DNA of 64,000 bases. It comes from Halocaridina rubra (taxonomy: Eukaryota > Arthropoda > Malacostraca > Decapoda > Atyidae). The notes below the pieces were generated by a model. It had not been told where the DNA came from. It worked only from the letters and a program-made list of their open reading frames with translations, and ran no database searches. Numbering within the stretch: the first letter of the stretch is position 1; every line of letters begins with the position of its first letter. Below, piece by piece: positions 47,755-59,851 of the stretch. The translations under genes and the position numbers were made by a program. The stretch covers positions 10,001 to 74,000 of the forward strand of contig JAXCGZ010020811.1 of assembly GCA_037179515.1 (NCBI GenBank), given 5' to 3'.

Positions 47755-50107
47755 TTTATTAATTTATTGCGCCAAGGCGTCAGACATTACATGAGTTCAT
47801 ACAAATAATGCTTCAAATGGATACAAAACCAAGAATTGAACATAGTTTACAGGGAGGTGTACACATTGATAAAACATTGCTGCATACTAACACACAACTC
47901 ACAGTATGGCAGCACAGAGTACATTATATGCAAAAGTAAAGCTCAGAGAAACGCAGAATGCACAAGCAGAATTATACAGCAACATACAGAAAATATATGT
48001 ATAATTCAATATAATTAATGGCCACCAAAGTGAGGAAAACGAGCAAGAATAACATCAAGGTTGTCATCATTAAGTAAAAATGAGCAGATCTGTATTAAGT
48101 TCTGACCTCGTGGTAAAACATCTCTCACTGTGGGGCACTGAAGACAATAGTGGTCAAGAGTGTTAGCATTAGGACGGTCGCATAATTTACAGGAGGTGTA
48201 CTGTGGCATATCTAGAGTCTGGGAGACCTGCCATAAAGGCCGATACCCCATTCTGAGCCGAGCACTAACTACACTGTTTTTCCGCACCATTAACCCGCGT
48301 CTGCGATACTTGTAGCGACTGTGAAGAAAGTGATCATGGTGCTGTATGGACACACTGTTGGCCCTCTCCGTGTCCCTGCGCTGGACCGTCATGGCAAACC
48401 CAGCTGAGTAGATGATGTTACGTAGGCATCGGAGGGAGGGCTCAGCGTCCACAGCATGCCCATCCAGCATACAGGCCGCCTTGGCAAGACGATCCGCTGT
48501 GTCGTTGCCAGTCAGCCCAATGTGGGATGGAGTCCATACAAACAACACAACAAGAGAAGCATCCCGAGCGGCCGCGAGGCGACATAGTATATCTCCCACA
48601 GCACGGCCACAGATAGGTCTTGGCGAGGATAGGGCTTGTAGGGCCGATTGGGAGTCACAAATTATTACCCCATTCACTCGTCGTCGAACAAGGAGAGTCA
48701 CGGCATCCAAGATGGCATTCAGTTCACAGTAGGTGGAGCTCGACGAGGTGGGTAGTCTACGGCCAATCCATGAATCAGCCGGCACAGGCGGCTCAATGGT
48801 GGGGGAAAACACAGCACATGCCGCCCTCCCATCTGCTTGCACAGAACCATCAACATAGACGTGGTGTGCTGCAGGGACAGACGTGGACACATCAGCAATA
48901 GTCTCCAGATCTAACTGTCTCTGCAAGGGGGGATAGACATCCTTCGAGGGGGATAGACATCCTTCGAGGTCGGTGTATATGTGACAGCGGGGAGGGGGAC
49001 ACGCCAGGGTGGTAAATCTGGGACAGCCGCCTGCAATGGCAGGTCGATGTCAAGGCCACGGAGAATGTCACTCACCACCCTGATAAGGTTATGACCTCCT
49101 GCTCGAAGTGGGAGCCTGGGTGCGTTTGGATCCAGGGACGTCCTCATGACAGCAGAGAAGTACGGAGCGAGAAAGGGGTAGTGAAGACACTTAACAGTAA
49201 AATAGGACACATTGGCATAAATCCTCTCCACAAGAGGGGGCAAGTTGAGCTCCAACTGCATACTCACAATACGGGTAGAGAGAGAACATCCCAAGATAAA
49301 TCTCATGACTCGATTCTGGAACTTTTCAAGTGGCTCGAGAGCTGGTCTAGGAAGTTGACACAAGGCAGGAGACAGATAGTCAACCACTGACTGAAGTAGT
49401 AGGATGTAGAGGGTCCTCGCCACTGGGATGGAGACTCCTGCAGCATTGTTGGCAAGCCACTTGACAGGTGCAAAGCGGGGCTCCAGACGGTCAAGAAGGC
49501 TCTTCACAAAGGGATGAATTCGTTGACGTGCAGGTATAGCTGGGGTGATCCGGACTGGTGCACCCAAATACATGTACTGTGTGCAGTGAGGGATGACATT
49601 ACCACCCATGGCGAATGCGGGCAGTGCTCTGCAGTTGCGTGAAGTAAAAATCCTGCTTTTTTCTGCGGAGATAATAAGGCCACAGGAGGTAGCAGACACG
49701 TAAAAATCATGGAGCATGTGCTGAAGGTCATGAGTTGAGGTCGTGTGGATGCATATGTCGTCCGCATAGCAGGTAACTGTAGTACCGGGATGACAGGAAG
49801 GAGGGAGAGTAGACGATGCATAAGGATATTGAATAGAAAAGGACTTAGCACACCCCCCTGAGGAGTACCCAGTTCAAACCGTTCATAGGAGCTATACGAC
49901 CCTTTAAAAAGGACACTTGATGTTCTGTTGCAGAGATATCCCCGTATCCATTTCAGTATGTTCCCCCGAACTCCAAAGTCCACCAGCTGGTCAAGAATAA
50001 TTTCCTTGTTGGCTATATCGAAGGCAGATTTGAGGTCCAGGAAGGCGACCACACTGGTGGGAGAAAGACTGGTGTAGAGTTCAGCGAGGCAGTGATGTGT
50101 GCTCCGT

Positions 50108-50108
<1 letters not shown>
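47755..50108 (-). mobile_element. Decayed LINE with reverse transcriptase and RNase H
   Basis: Three minus-strand frames make one broken ORF. 50108-49795 holds RT motifs (AFLDLKSAFDIANKEI, GTPQGGVLSPFLFNI). After a one-base frameshift near 49793 the frame continues with TCYADDICIH and the thumb (to 48911). After a further shift caused by an 18-bp tandem duplication at about 48930-48970, the last ORF (48926-48015) encodes RNase H with its four acidic residues in HVYVDGS, YCELNAILDA, ICDSQSAL and GNDTADRLAK. A Cys/His motif near its end reads CKLC...HYCLQC. RNase H after RT suggests the I/R1-like group of non-LTR elements. 5'-truncated at a GA microsatellite. Inactive. Confidence 0.85.
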
Positions 50109-50175
<67 letters not shown>

Positions 50176-50183
50176 CAATAATG

Positions 50184-50261
<78 letters not shown>

Positions 50262-50262
50262 G
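50109..50262. repeat. (GA)n and (TAA)n microsatellites
   Basis: GA to 50172, then TAA to 50262, abutting the truncated LINE on one side and a SINE-A on the other. Confidence 0.97.
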
Positions 50263-50560
<298 letters not shown>

Positions 50561-50564
50561 TTTG

Positions 50565-50757
50565 TTCCGGTTTTACGACACGAACTCCCTTATCTACCAA
50601 GGGCTAGGACGGTTGCCTTCTTGCGAAGGACTTGTTTTGGCAGATGTAATCCTTACGCTGAGTGCATGCCCTTGCTAACCTCAGACCGTGACGGGGCGCG
50701 AACTCTCGACCTGACGCCTCAGAGTCGGAGACGCTACCGATTGAGCCACGGCGACTA
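50565..50757 (-). repeat. SINE-A copy, reverse, full length
   Basis: TTCCGGTTTTACGACACGAA to TTGAGCCACGGCGACTAC. Inverted relative to the copy at 50263. Confidence 0.8.
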
Positions 50758-50788
50758 CATAATAATAATAACAATAATAATAATAATA

Positions 50789-50925
50789 ATGGATTCGGTT
50801 TTACGTCACGAACTCCCTTTTCTACTAAGGGCTAGGACGGTTGCCTTCTTGCAAAGGACTTTTTATTGGCAGATGTAATCGTTACCCTGAGTGTATGCCC
50901 TTACTAACCCCAGTCCGTGACTATA
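50789..50925 (-). repeat. SINE-A copy, reverse, head-truncated
   Basis: TTCGGTTTTACGTCACGAAC to CTAACCCCAGTCCGTGAC. Ends in a TAA array. Confidence 0.75.
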
Positions 50926-51430
50926 ATAATAATAATAATAATAATGAAGAAGAAGAAGAAGAAGAAGAAGAAGAAGAAGAAGAAGAAGAAGAAGAAGAAG
51001 AAGAAGAAGATAATAATAATAAAAAGGAAAAATAGGAGGAAGATAAAGAGTAGAATGAGAATAGAGTAAGAGGAGAAAGATAAGAAGAAAAACAAGGAGG
51101 AGGAAATGAAGTAGAAAGGGAAGAGCAATTGACGTAGTAAGAGGAGGAGTAAGAGAAGTTAAAGGAGGAGTAAGAGCAGCGAAGAGGATTGAAGAGGAGG
51201 AAGAGAAGAAGAAAGAAGATGAAGAAGAGGAAAAGAAGAAAAAAAAAATTAGGATGAATAAAGAAAAGGAAGAAGGATCAGTACGAGAATAGGGAAGAGG
51301 AATAGGAAGAATGAAGAGAAGGAAGGAGAAGGAAGAAGAGAAGTGTGGAAGAAGAAGAAGGAAGAAGAAGAAAAGGAGGCGATAAAAAGAGGAAAGAGGA
51401 GGAGGAGGAGGAGGAGGAGAAAGAGCATAA
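50926..51430. repeat. About 500-bp polypurine tract (GAA/GAG-rich)
   Basis: After a short TAA array the plus strand is almost entirely A and G from 50945 to 51428, with scattered T and very few C. It starts as pure GAA and becomes degenerate. Phe/Leu/Ser-rich minus-strand frames are artefacts. Confidence 0.9.
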
Positions 51431-51659
51431 GACATTAGATACAGGGTCAGACCTTTAAAGCAATCTGATTCTATTTTCGTACCTGCCGCAAATCAAATTC
51501 CAAGCTAATGCCCGAGTTCCAAAAATATTAACTTCCAGCTATTTTCGTGGCCAAACATACATGTGTGGGTATTCCAGGAGCTAAAATATTTACACATTTA
51601 TCCAATAGATATTGTGCATGCATGAGTGTGGCCTGAACACAATATAAAAGAAGATTTTG

Positions 51660-51900
51660 AGTTTTTTTTTTTTTTTTTTTTTTGCATTGTAGCAGGTTGG
51701 CACATGGCACCATCCGCCCGTTGCGATACTTAAAGTGCATTTTTTTTTTTTTACTAAAAATAGCCAAGACAATTGTGTTAGGTCTGCCTTCAGTTCCTCA
51801 TATTATCCCCTCACATCTAAACAGTCACAACACTCCCCAATCTTCGTGTCTCTTTGTTTTTTTTCTTGGTGTCCGGGCCTGATGTGGGCAATCTTTACAT
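51660..51900 (+). repeat. Repeat D copy
   Basis: T run, then GCAGGTTGGCACATGGCACC, CGCCCGTTGCGATACTTAA, CCCCTCACATCTAAACAGTC, GTGTCCGGGCCTGATGTGGG. Confidence 0.6.
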
Positions 51901-51904
51901 GCTA

Positions 51905-52075
51905 TACTGTTGTTGTTCCGTAATCTGCCTGGCCGAACAGCCTCTAGTCCCTAATGCTAACCCTGGGCATTTCTATTCATCTCTCTTAAGTGTATGTTGT
52001 GTTGGTGGCGTATGTGGTTCCAAGCACTGCATACATGCTGTTATAGATGCAGATGAATCCTATTGCTTCTTTCCT
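51905..52075 (+). repeat. Repeat E copy
   Basis: CTGTTGTTGTTCCGTAATCT, GCCGAACAGCCTCTAGTCCC, GTATGTTGTGTTGGTGGCGT. Confidence 0.6.
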
Positions 52076-52299
52076 CTTCATACAATGAATATTGTGTGTT
52101 TGCTTTACTTGATAAGTTATATGGAGCTCCAGTTTCCATCCCTTCTGGAGAAATGGAAGTGGATCTGCTTGACTCTGCCCATTTTGAGATCATGATTACA
52201 AAATCAAGGAAAACTTACCCATGTTTTTACTTTCAAGAAATATTCTTCAGAATTTATTCAACTCTACCCCTTTTGTGGCCATTGAAGTTGTAACTAGAT

Positions 52300-52480
52300 T
52301 TTCCCCTTAAAGAGAAGGAAAGAATACCTCTCGCGTTCCCCTGCTTATCGTAAAAGTCGACTAAAGGGGGGGATCGAAGGAACTGGAAATCCCCTCCTCT
52401 CTATTATTCTCCTACGAAGAGTGAAGTTTGTGCTTTGACTCGGCCACTCGCCTTATAAGGGGGTTATGATTCTGCCGGAA
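52300..52480 (+). repeat. Repeat C copy
   Basis: GTAAAAGTCGACTAAAGGGG, GGAAATCCCCTCCTCTCTAT, TGTGCTTTGACTCGGCCACT, TAAGGGGGTTATGATTCTGC. Confidence 0.6.
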
Positions 52481-52489
52481 GTAAAACAC

Positions 52490-53515
52490 AATGCATGTTT
52501 ATTGGTTCAAGGTTCCATATAGTACAAATTCCAGAAAACACAACAATTAATTTTTGCGACAATATTATTACACCTTGCAAAACAGTCAAAACGCTAGGAA
52601 TTCACTTTGATAACTACATTTTGTTTGATTCCCACATAGATAAAGTATACAAAAAGGTTACAGGAACATTAATGTAAATATCACGTATAAAAGACAATTT
52701 TGAGACTACCACTCAAATAGCTGTTGTTGAATCTCTAGCCCTAAGTCACTTTAATTACTGCACAACTGTTTGGGGAGCTACCACTAAGACTCAGATAAAC
52801 AGAATACAGAAGCTTATTAATTTTGCAGCTCGAGTTGCCCTGAGAGGAATAAGAAAATATGACCACATCACACCAGCTCTCAATAAACTTGGGTGGCTGG
52901 GGGCAGAAAACAAGGTTGCTTATGCTATTTATGTTTTTGTATATAAAATTTTGGACCATCATTATCCTAGCTGGCTATTTGATTTAAAAACAGTCAGGGA
53001 TATAAGGGGAACCAACACAAGAAAGAGCATTGAGCTCTTTATTCAGAGAACAAACACAGAAGCAGGTTCAAAGGTGATCACTTTTAAGGGGCCAACACTC
53101 TGGAACAATATTCAAGAGCATCTTAAAAATGCATTATCCTTCACAGCTTTCAAAGGCAAACTACATAGTTTTCTTTTGGATAAATAGTTGCTGCTCACAC
53201 ATAAACTAAACTTAATGACTTAATGTAATTTCCCTTAACACTAACCTCTCTATATGTAAACTGATATCGACTTCTCTGTTCTCTAAGTTAAGAACTAATT
53301 ATTCTCATTGAAAGGAAAACAAATATGGCAATATATTGTTAACATTATTGTTAAAATATTTATTACATCATTATTATTTTCTATGAAAGCTACTTTTGAT
53401 TTAACTGTATGTATTACCCTCTTACTTATTAGTTCAATTACATGTCCACTTATAAGTTACTTTTATTTTTAGAAGAATAACCATTGTACAAAAATGGAAA
53501 TAAATGTTTGTTTGT
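52490..53515 (+). mobile_element. Jockey/CR1-like LINE C-terminal fragment (pseudogene)
   Basis: Continuous plus-strand frame from 52495 to the TAG at 53185-53187, apart from one TAA at 52675. It encodes a LINE thumb/C-terminal region: VKTLGIHFDNYILFDSHIDK, LALSHFNYCTTVWG, INRIQKLINFAARVALRGIR, FKGPTLWNNIQEHLKNALSF. It is a different family from the 54-kb element. Tail ends near AAATAAATGTTTGTTTGTTTG. Confidence 0.8.
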
Positions 53516-53590
53516 TTGTATAAGATTTATTTCTAAATAAAATTATGAACTCTTTAATATGGAATCTATTTTATACTTAGGGCAGAGGAA

Positions 53591-53850
<260 letters not shown>

Positions 53851-53989
53851 GTATAATAAATAATAAAAAGATTAAGCACCTAAAACCTTCTATGTCTCTT
53901 CTTCTTTACTTTTTAGGATAGGACCCCTGTTATGCAGTTGATTCTCTTTGACTCCGCCAATCTTTGAAAGTACTCGAATTATATCTGGT

Positions 53990-56640
53990 ATGTGATTACC
54001 TAATTGTGTTTACGGGAAAGAGCCCAAAGCTCGTAGATTCCCGTCTCCTGATCGGTTCCATTTTATACTTAGTGATACTTATCATACCTGTCCTTAAAAC
54101 TATGGATTGAGATAGCATTAACTACCTCCTCGCTTAGCGAATTCCAATTATCAACTACTCTTACACTGAAAAACCATTTTCTTACATCCTGCAAAGAAGT
54201 TTTCTTACGAAGCTTCAAACTATGACCTCTAGTTCTAGAGCCAGCCATATCAAAATATCGATCCCTATCCACTCTATCATAACCATGAAGGAATTTAAAG
54301 ACTGTCACCATATCCCCCCTCACTCTTCTAGCTTCGAGTGATGGTAAGTCTAATTCCCTCAGCCTCTCATCATAACTGAGATTGCGTATTTCTGACACCA
54401 GTTTCGTGGCATGTCTTTGAACTTTTTCAAGCTTAGCTATGTGTTTTTTCAAGTGCGGATTCCAAAAGGGGGCTGCATATTCGAGTTTTGGCCTCACATA
54501 GGTTACATAAATATTTCTGAACATTTCCTTGTCCATGTGCCTGAAGGCTACCCTTATATTTGATAAGAATGCATATGCTGCCCTTACTATGCCATTTATA
54601 TGTATTTCTGGAGATAAATCTGCCAGTATGTTTACTCCTAGATCTCTCTCATTTTCTGTCTCTTGAAGTTGTGCTCCAGCCACCGAGTAGTCAAGCTTGG
54701 GCCTTCTTGCACTTGTACCCATTCTCATTACCTTACATTTTGAAGTATTGAATTTCATTAGCCACTTTTCTGACCACTCATGCAGATTATTTAGATCCTC
54801 CTGAAGTTCTCTACCATTGTTCTCGTTTTTTACTTTCTTCACAATCTTTGCATCATCTGCAAGCATATTCATGAATGAATTTACAGACTCTGGTAGGTCA
54901 TTTACATATACAAGGAACAAAAGTGGCCCTAAAACTGAACCCTGTGGAACTCCACTACTAACTCTTCTCCATTCAGACACTGAGTGTCTTACTCTAACCC
55001 TCTGTTCCCTTCCTTCTAAGTAAGTTTTTATCCATTCCAAAACATTTCCACCTATTCTAGCCATTGATTGCAGCTTCCTAATAAGTCTCCCATGTGGAAC
55101 AGTGTCAAACGCTTTCTGGAAGTCTAGGAATATGCAATCTACCCAGCCCTCTCTTTCCTGTAATATTAGGCTTACCTCATCATAAAATTCTAATAAGTTT
55201 GTTACTGTTAATCTACCTTCTCTGAAGCCATGTTGCCTCACTGACAAAAAGTTGAAGGATTCCAAGTGAAAAGAGATATGTTTCCTTAGTAGTTTCTCCA
55301 TAACTTTGCAAACTATGCTGGCCAAGGAAACTGGTCTATAGTTCAGAGCCGTATCCCTCCTTCCCTTTTTGAAGATAGGTATCACATTTGCTTATTTCCA
55401 GCATCTTGGAATCTCCCCCGACTCCAGTGACTCCTTAAATATGATACTTAGTGCCACTGATATTGTGTTTGCGCATTTTTTAAGCACATGAGGGGATATG
55501 TCATCAGGACCTGTAGCTTTATGAACATCTAAATCCATCAGCGCTTTGCATACCTCTGTGGCTGTAAGGTTGATGTTCTCTAATACCGGCCCTTGAGCTT
55601 CTATCACTGCAATCTGAGGGGGTGGGGTATTTTCTACTGTAAATACTGACTGAAACTCCTTGTTCAATTCTTTGCAGATCTCTTCATCCGTCTCAGTGAT
55701 GCTTCCATCCGCTCTCTTTAGCCTTAAAACCTGTTCTTTTACCTTCAGTTTTCCTCTGATAAAGCTGTGGAAAAGCTTGGGATTTTCTTTAGCCTTCCTG
55801 GTGATGTCCCTCTCATAGTCTCTCTCTGCCTCTCTCCTTTTACTTAGGTAGTCATTTCTTGCTCTTTTGTAGGTTTGCCAGGCATTTATGTTTTTTCTCC
55901 TCCTATACCTTTTCCAGCATTTGTCTCTCCACTCCTTAGCTCTTTTACACCCATTATCGAACCATTTCTCTCTGGCATGAATTACACCTACTTTGGTGAC
56001 AGGTATGCAGCAATCTACTATCTTACCATATTTCTCACAAAAGATGTCATACATTTCTTGTACAAATTTGTTGTAAAATAAGGTTCTCCAGTCAATAACT
56101 GCAAAAAGCTCATTCATTTTGATGTAATCTCCTTTCCGATAGTTCCTCCTCATGTCCTCAGTGCCTCTACTCTCAGGAAGAATATCTTCAATGATATACT
56201 CCATCAACAACACACAGTGGTCACTCTTTCCAATTGGTGGTTCATACTCAATTTTTTCAATATCCAACACATTATCTGTGAACACTAGATCAAGTAGTGA
56301 TGGCTCATCCCCACCCCTGGCCCTTGTTGGTTCCATTACATGTTGGTGTAGGAAATTCCCTTGTACGCAATCTAGGAATCTTGCCCCGAATGAGTCCTCA
56401 CCACTGTGTGGGTCAAGATTTATCCAATCTATCTCTTTATGATTAAAGTCTCCCATAATCAAAATCCTACATTTTTTTTCCCGTGCCATGTTAACAACTG
56501 AGTTTATGACTTCAATAGTACCTATATGACTTTCCTCATAAACTTCAAGTCTATTTTGGTTCCTTGGTGGGTTGTATACAACAGTTATTATAATGCTCTC
56601 TGACCCAGTAAAAGAAAAGAGAAAAATTAACGTAATATTT
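53990..56640 (-). mobile_element. CR1-like LINE, 5'-truncated, nearly intact ORF2
   Basis: Minus-strand ORF in two parts (56663-55392 and 55385-54069), separated by a single in-frame TAA (55392-55394) after GEIPRCWK. The first part is the end of an AP-endonuclease domain (VVYNPPRNQNRL, LIMGDFNHKEIDW, SLLDLVFTD, GKSDHCVL) and the RT fingers. The second part is the RT palm and thumb (IFLDFQKAFDTVPHG, SSGVPQGSVLGPLLFLVYVN, the active site written as MLADDAKI) and ends DRYDKYH. It has a short 3' UTR and no poly-A tail, as in CR1. Fragments: 13550-13930 and 60115-60670. The 5' end is lost within the endonuclease. Confidence 0.92.
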
Positions 56641-56884
56641 TTAAATATATTTTTCTCGCTCATTTACACCGTCTATTTAATTAACTTAATTTTAAATGCA
56701 AACCGAAACAGCGAGACCTCATCTCACTCTGACCAACCTCGCTGTTTCTCTCGTTTGTGTTTCGGTAAGGAAAGAAATGTAGAGACTCAGAAATTATCTG
56801 TAACTCGCTCCACTATCCCGTTTAAAATCATTTCCGATGTTTAGGACATACGAGAGTAATACAATGCTTTTATTTCTACAAGTA

Positions 56885-56887
<3 letters not shown>

Positions 56888-56960
<73 letters not shown>
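56888..56960. repeat. (CT)n microsatellite
   Basis: 73 bp of CT beyond the truncated 5' end of the CR1 element. Confidence 0.97.
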
Positions 56961-56965
<5 letters not shown>

Positions 56966-57022
56966 AGCATCAGAGTAGAGGTTGTCATACCGACCCTCTC
57001 TCGTGGTACTCCGATGCTTGCG
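56961..57022. repeat. Imperfect inverted repeat, 15-bp arms
   Basis: GCAAGCATCAGAGTA and the complement-matching TACTCCGATGCTTGC (one mismatch) enclose about 30 bases. A possible stem-loop or remnant of terminal repeats; no function can be assigned. Confidence 0.6.
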
Positions 57023-57029
57023 TGGGCAG

Positions 57030-57860
57030 GCGCTGCTGGTTGTCTTTTTTGGTCGAATTTTTTCGCTTCTTCGATTAATAGAATAATTTTCTCTCATTTT
57101 AGATAAAAAAAATTATTTGAAAATATACTGTCCCTTGTATATTATGACTCATATAAGAATCTGTCTGTTATCAAATGATAGTATTTTGTATTAATATATT
57201 ATAAAATTATTATCCTAAATGTGGTATTGAAAGAGAAGGGAGAGAATAATGTCTTATAAATATCCTCCTTTTCATATCCACAAACATATGGCCGAATGAA
57301 GTATTTTACAGAATGAGGTTAAACTGATAATACGATAAGACTTATATTAGACCCTGCCGAAGTATCTTAAGGAGCGAATTTATCGAACGGGTGATAAAAC
57401 GCGAGGCAGCGTGGATCCTCAGCAACTAAGGAGCCCCTTGGCACCGCGCAAACTCGAGTTACAACTCGAATAATATCAGATGATAAACATCTCCATCTCT
57501 CCAAATTGTCACCCGCGCCATGCAAGCCAAGAATAATAAATTCTAAAAACAGTTAATTATGATATAAATGGCGAGTAGGAAGGAACCTACTAAATGTTCT
57601 TGTAAACAACACACTTCGCTATTTGGGTGGGGAACTCTGATCTAGGGGTGCCCTTAGGTGGGGTCCTGTCCTATTGGCAGGGTGTTGGTTTAACCCCATC
57701 CTTCCGAGAGAAAACCTCCTCCCCTGGAGGTATAGGGGAGTGTTTCCCTCTGACAGAGTCTGTCCCTCTGGCTCTTTACAGTGTTTCAGTATAGATGTTG
57801 CTGTTGTTAGAGTAGGGTGTGTGTGTCAATCAGTTCTGGATTGGAAGGCCTTAACCAAAT
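57030..57860. other. Intergenic DNA with moderately GC-rich part
   Basis: 57030-57590 is AT-rich and featureless. 57600-57860 is richer in G+C and contains GGTGGGGAACTCTGATCTAG and inverted CTCCCCTGGAGG-like pieces. It lies next to the open frame below and may be its 3' flank. No repeat family of this window matches. Confidence 0.35.
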
Positions 57861-57861
57861 T

Positions 57862-58116
57862 TTATGAACCTTCTGCAGGAGCCATGTGACAGCGTCTGAG
57901 CTGTGTCTTGGGCATGCGATAGTCGCCCTTGGATTTCCTGTCGGTGTAACCGTGGCTTCCGAAGTGTTGAAAGCAGGTGAGATCATTCTCCACAGCTTTC
58001 AGGCCCTTGGAGTCGATCTCAAAATGCTCCTTGTTTGATGCTTCATCTACAGCCTTAAGGTCCTTGGTTTTGAATCTTGAAGGGCTCCTTCTGCTGCCCC
58101 TTCTACGAGTATAATT
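57862..58116 (-). CDS. Unidentified coding-like open frame, 84 codons, partial
   Basis: A stop-free minus-strand frame ends in TAA (57862-57864). It has no ATG until near its end, so simple ORF callers pass over it. It starts RRRGSRRSPSRFKTKDLKAV and is rich in Lys, Arg, Asp, His and Phe, with no low complexity. Two segments, DLKAVDEASNKEHF and GLKAVENDLTCFQHF, look like an internal duplication of about 19-22 residues. The aligned codons differ mostly at third positions (CTT/CTG, AAG/AAA, GTA/GTG), as selection on protein would produce. It could be a terminal exon, a processed gene fragment or part of an unknown element. I do not recognise the family. Confidence 0.35.
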   Translation of the reverse strand, partial: NYTRRRGSRRSPSRFKTKDLKAVDEASNKEHFEIDSKGLKAVENDLTCFQHFGSHGYTDRKSKGDYRMPKTQLRRCHMAPAEGS

Positions 58117-58214
58117 TTATACATTTTTCTTGACATTAGTCTCGCTCTTGACCATATTTTCAATTTTATTTTTATTCACTATAGCTAAAAAATTTAGTTA
58201 TGTATTTGTTTGTT

Positions 58215-58375
58215 TATTTCAGCCACATCAGGTTGAGAGTTCGTGGCCCGCCACGGTCTGAGATTAGAAAGGGCATTCACTCAGGATAGCGATCACACCT
58301 GCCAAAACCAAAATCCTTCGCAGGAAGGCACTGTCCTACCCCTTAGTAGAGAAAGGATTCAGTGACTTAAAACCG
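58215..58375 (+). repeat. SINE-A copy, forward, head-truncated
   Basis: GGTTGAGAGTTCGTGGCCCG, TTAGAAAGGGCATTCACTCA, CTTAGTAGAGAAAGGATTCA. Older type. Confidence 0.65.
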
Positions 58376-58379
58376 TTCA

Positions 58380-59035
58380 CAATTTTTAAACCATATGCAA
58401 ATTTAAATAATAATAATAATAATAATAATAATAATTATAATGAAACTTTGTTTACACATTTACAGAATCTCACAATTACAGAGAGTAATTTGCTAGTTGA
58501 CACATTATTAATATTTTAATGAATATAATTTATTTTTATTCATGTGTTTATTCCATATCTTTGTTTAGTTTATTTATATATAAGGTTAGTTATTATTTAT
58601 GTATTGTTTTCAATGGGTAATTATGATTTTTATGGCGTTTATTTATGTATTGATATATGGTATATTAGTTTTCAAATTTTTTTTTACTTTTCCAATTTTC
58701 TTAACTCATTTTATTTTATTAAAATTCGGGAATATTTTCCTTTTTACCAAAAAATACATTTAAAAAACTATTTATTAACTAAAACAATCATGTTTTTTTT
58801 ATAATTTAAATTTAAATAAACTTTATTTTTTAATTGATTATTTTAGTATCACTAAATATCGTATCTCTGCCAATTCCAGCTTCTTGCGTCGTGTTATTCA
58901 GCTTTCTTAACCAGATTACTTAACCTAACCTTGTATACCGTGTATTCGAAAGTATTATCGAAATTACACATTCGTTAATTATCAATTAATTAAACTAATT
59001 AATATATATTACATTTCCAGCCATATGTTGGCCAT
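58380..59035. other. Very AT-rich spacer, no gene seen
   Basis: Includes a TAA run at 58406-58440 and T-rich DNA. A short plus-strand open frame (58544-58804) is rich in Phe/Ile/Tyr, as expected from composition alone. Confidence 0.4.
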
Positions 59036-59040
59036 GAAAC

Positions 59041-59085
<45 letters not shown>
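59041..59085. repeat. (TTA)n microsatellite
   Basis: Directly precedes the SINE-A copy at 59090. Confidence 0.95.
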
Positions 59086-59087
<2 letters not shown>

Positions 59088-59281
59088 GTAGTCTCCGTGG
59101 CAAAATGGTAGCGTCCGCGACTCTGAGGCGGCAGGTCGAGGGTTCGCGCCCCGTCACGGACTGAGGTTAGTAAGGGCATACACTCAGGGTAGCGATTACA
59201 TCTGCCAAAACAAGTCCTTTGCAAGAAGGCAACCGTCCTAGCCCTTAGAAGAAAAGGGAGTTCGTGACGTAAAACCGAATC

Positions 59282-59283
<2 letters not shown>
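59088..59283 (+). repeat. SINE-A copy, forward, full length
   Basis: GTAGTCTCCGTGGCAAAATG to GTTCGTGACGTAAAACCGAA, inserted in a TTA array. Head with GGTTCGCGCCCC intact. Confidence 0.8.
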
Positions 59284-59316
<33 letters not shown>

Positions 59317-59667
59317 GAAGAAGAAGAAGAAGAAGAAGAAGAAGAAGAAGAAGAAGAAGGAGGAGGAGGAGGAGGAAGGAAAAGAAGAATAAGAAGCAGG
59401 TGAAGGAGGAAGAAAAAGAAGAAGAAGAAGAAGGAGGAGGAGGAGGAAGAAAAAGAAGAGGCACTTCAAAAATGGCTTTAATGCTCGTCTATAAGACGAG
59501 CATTAAAGCCATTTTTGAAGCGCCTCTTCTTTTTCTTCCTCCTCCTCCTCCTTCTTCTTCTTCTTCTTTTTCTTCCTCCTTCACCTGCTTCTTATTCTTC
59601 TTTTCCTTCCTCCTCCTCCTCCTCCTTCTTCTTCTTCTTCTTCTTCTTCTTCTTCTTCTTCTTCTTC

Positions 59668-59726
<59 letters not shown>
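59284..59726. repeat. Near-perfect palindrome, arms about 200 bp, 3-bp centre
   Basis: The centre is ATA at 59491-59493, flanked by AATGCTCGTCT and AGACGAGCATT. The left arm is a TTA array, GAA array, complex purine stretch and GCACTTCAAAAATGG. The right arm repeats this in reverse complement (CCATTTTTGAAGCGCCTC, pyrimidine stretch, CTT array, TAA array). Only one mismatch was seen in the unique part; array lengths differ slightly. Confidence 0.9.
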
Positions 59727-59728
<2 letters not shown>

Positions 59729-59759
59729 TCAATGAGTTTCCCTTGAGGGCAATTTTATT

Positions 59760-59816
59760 TTGTCCTCCTCCTCCTCCTCCCCTCCTCCTCCTCCTCCTCC
59801 TCCTTCTTCTTCTTCT

Positions 59817-59851
<35 letters not shown>

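Noticed and set aside
50863..51435. 190-residue Phe/Leu/Ser-rich minus-strand frame
   Set aside because: Purely the complement of a polypurine tract. Low-complexity, no start context or homology.
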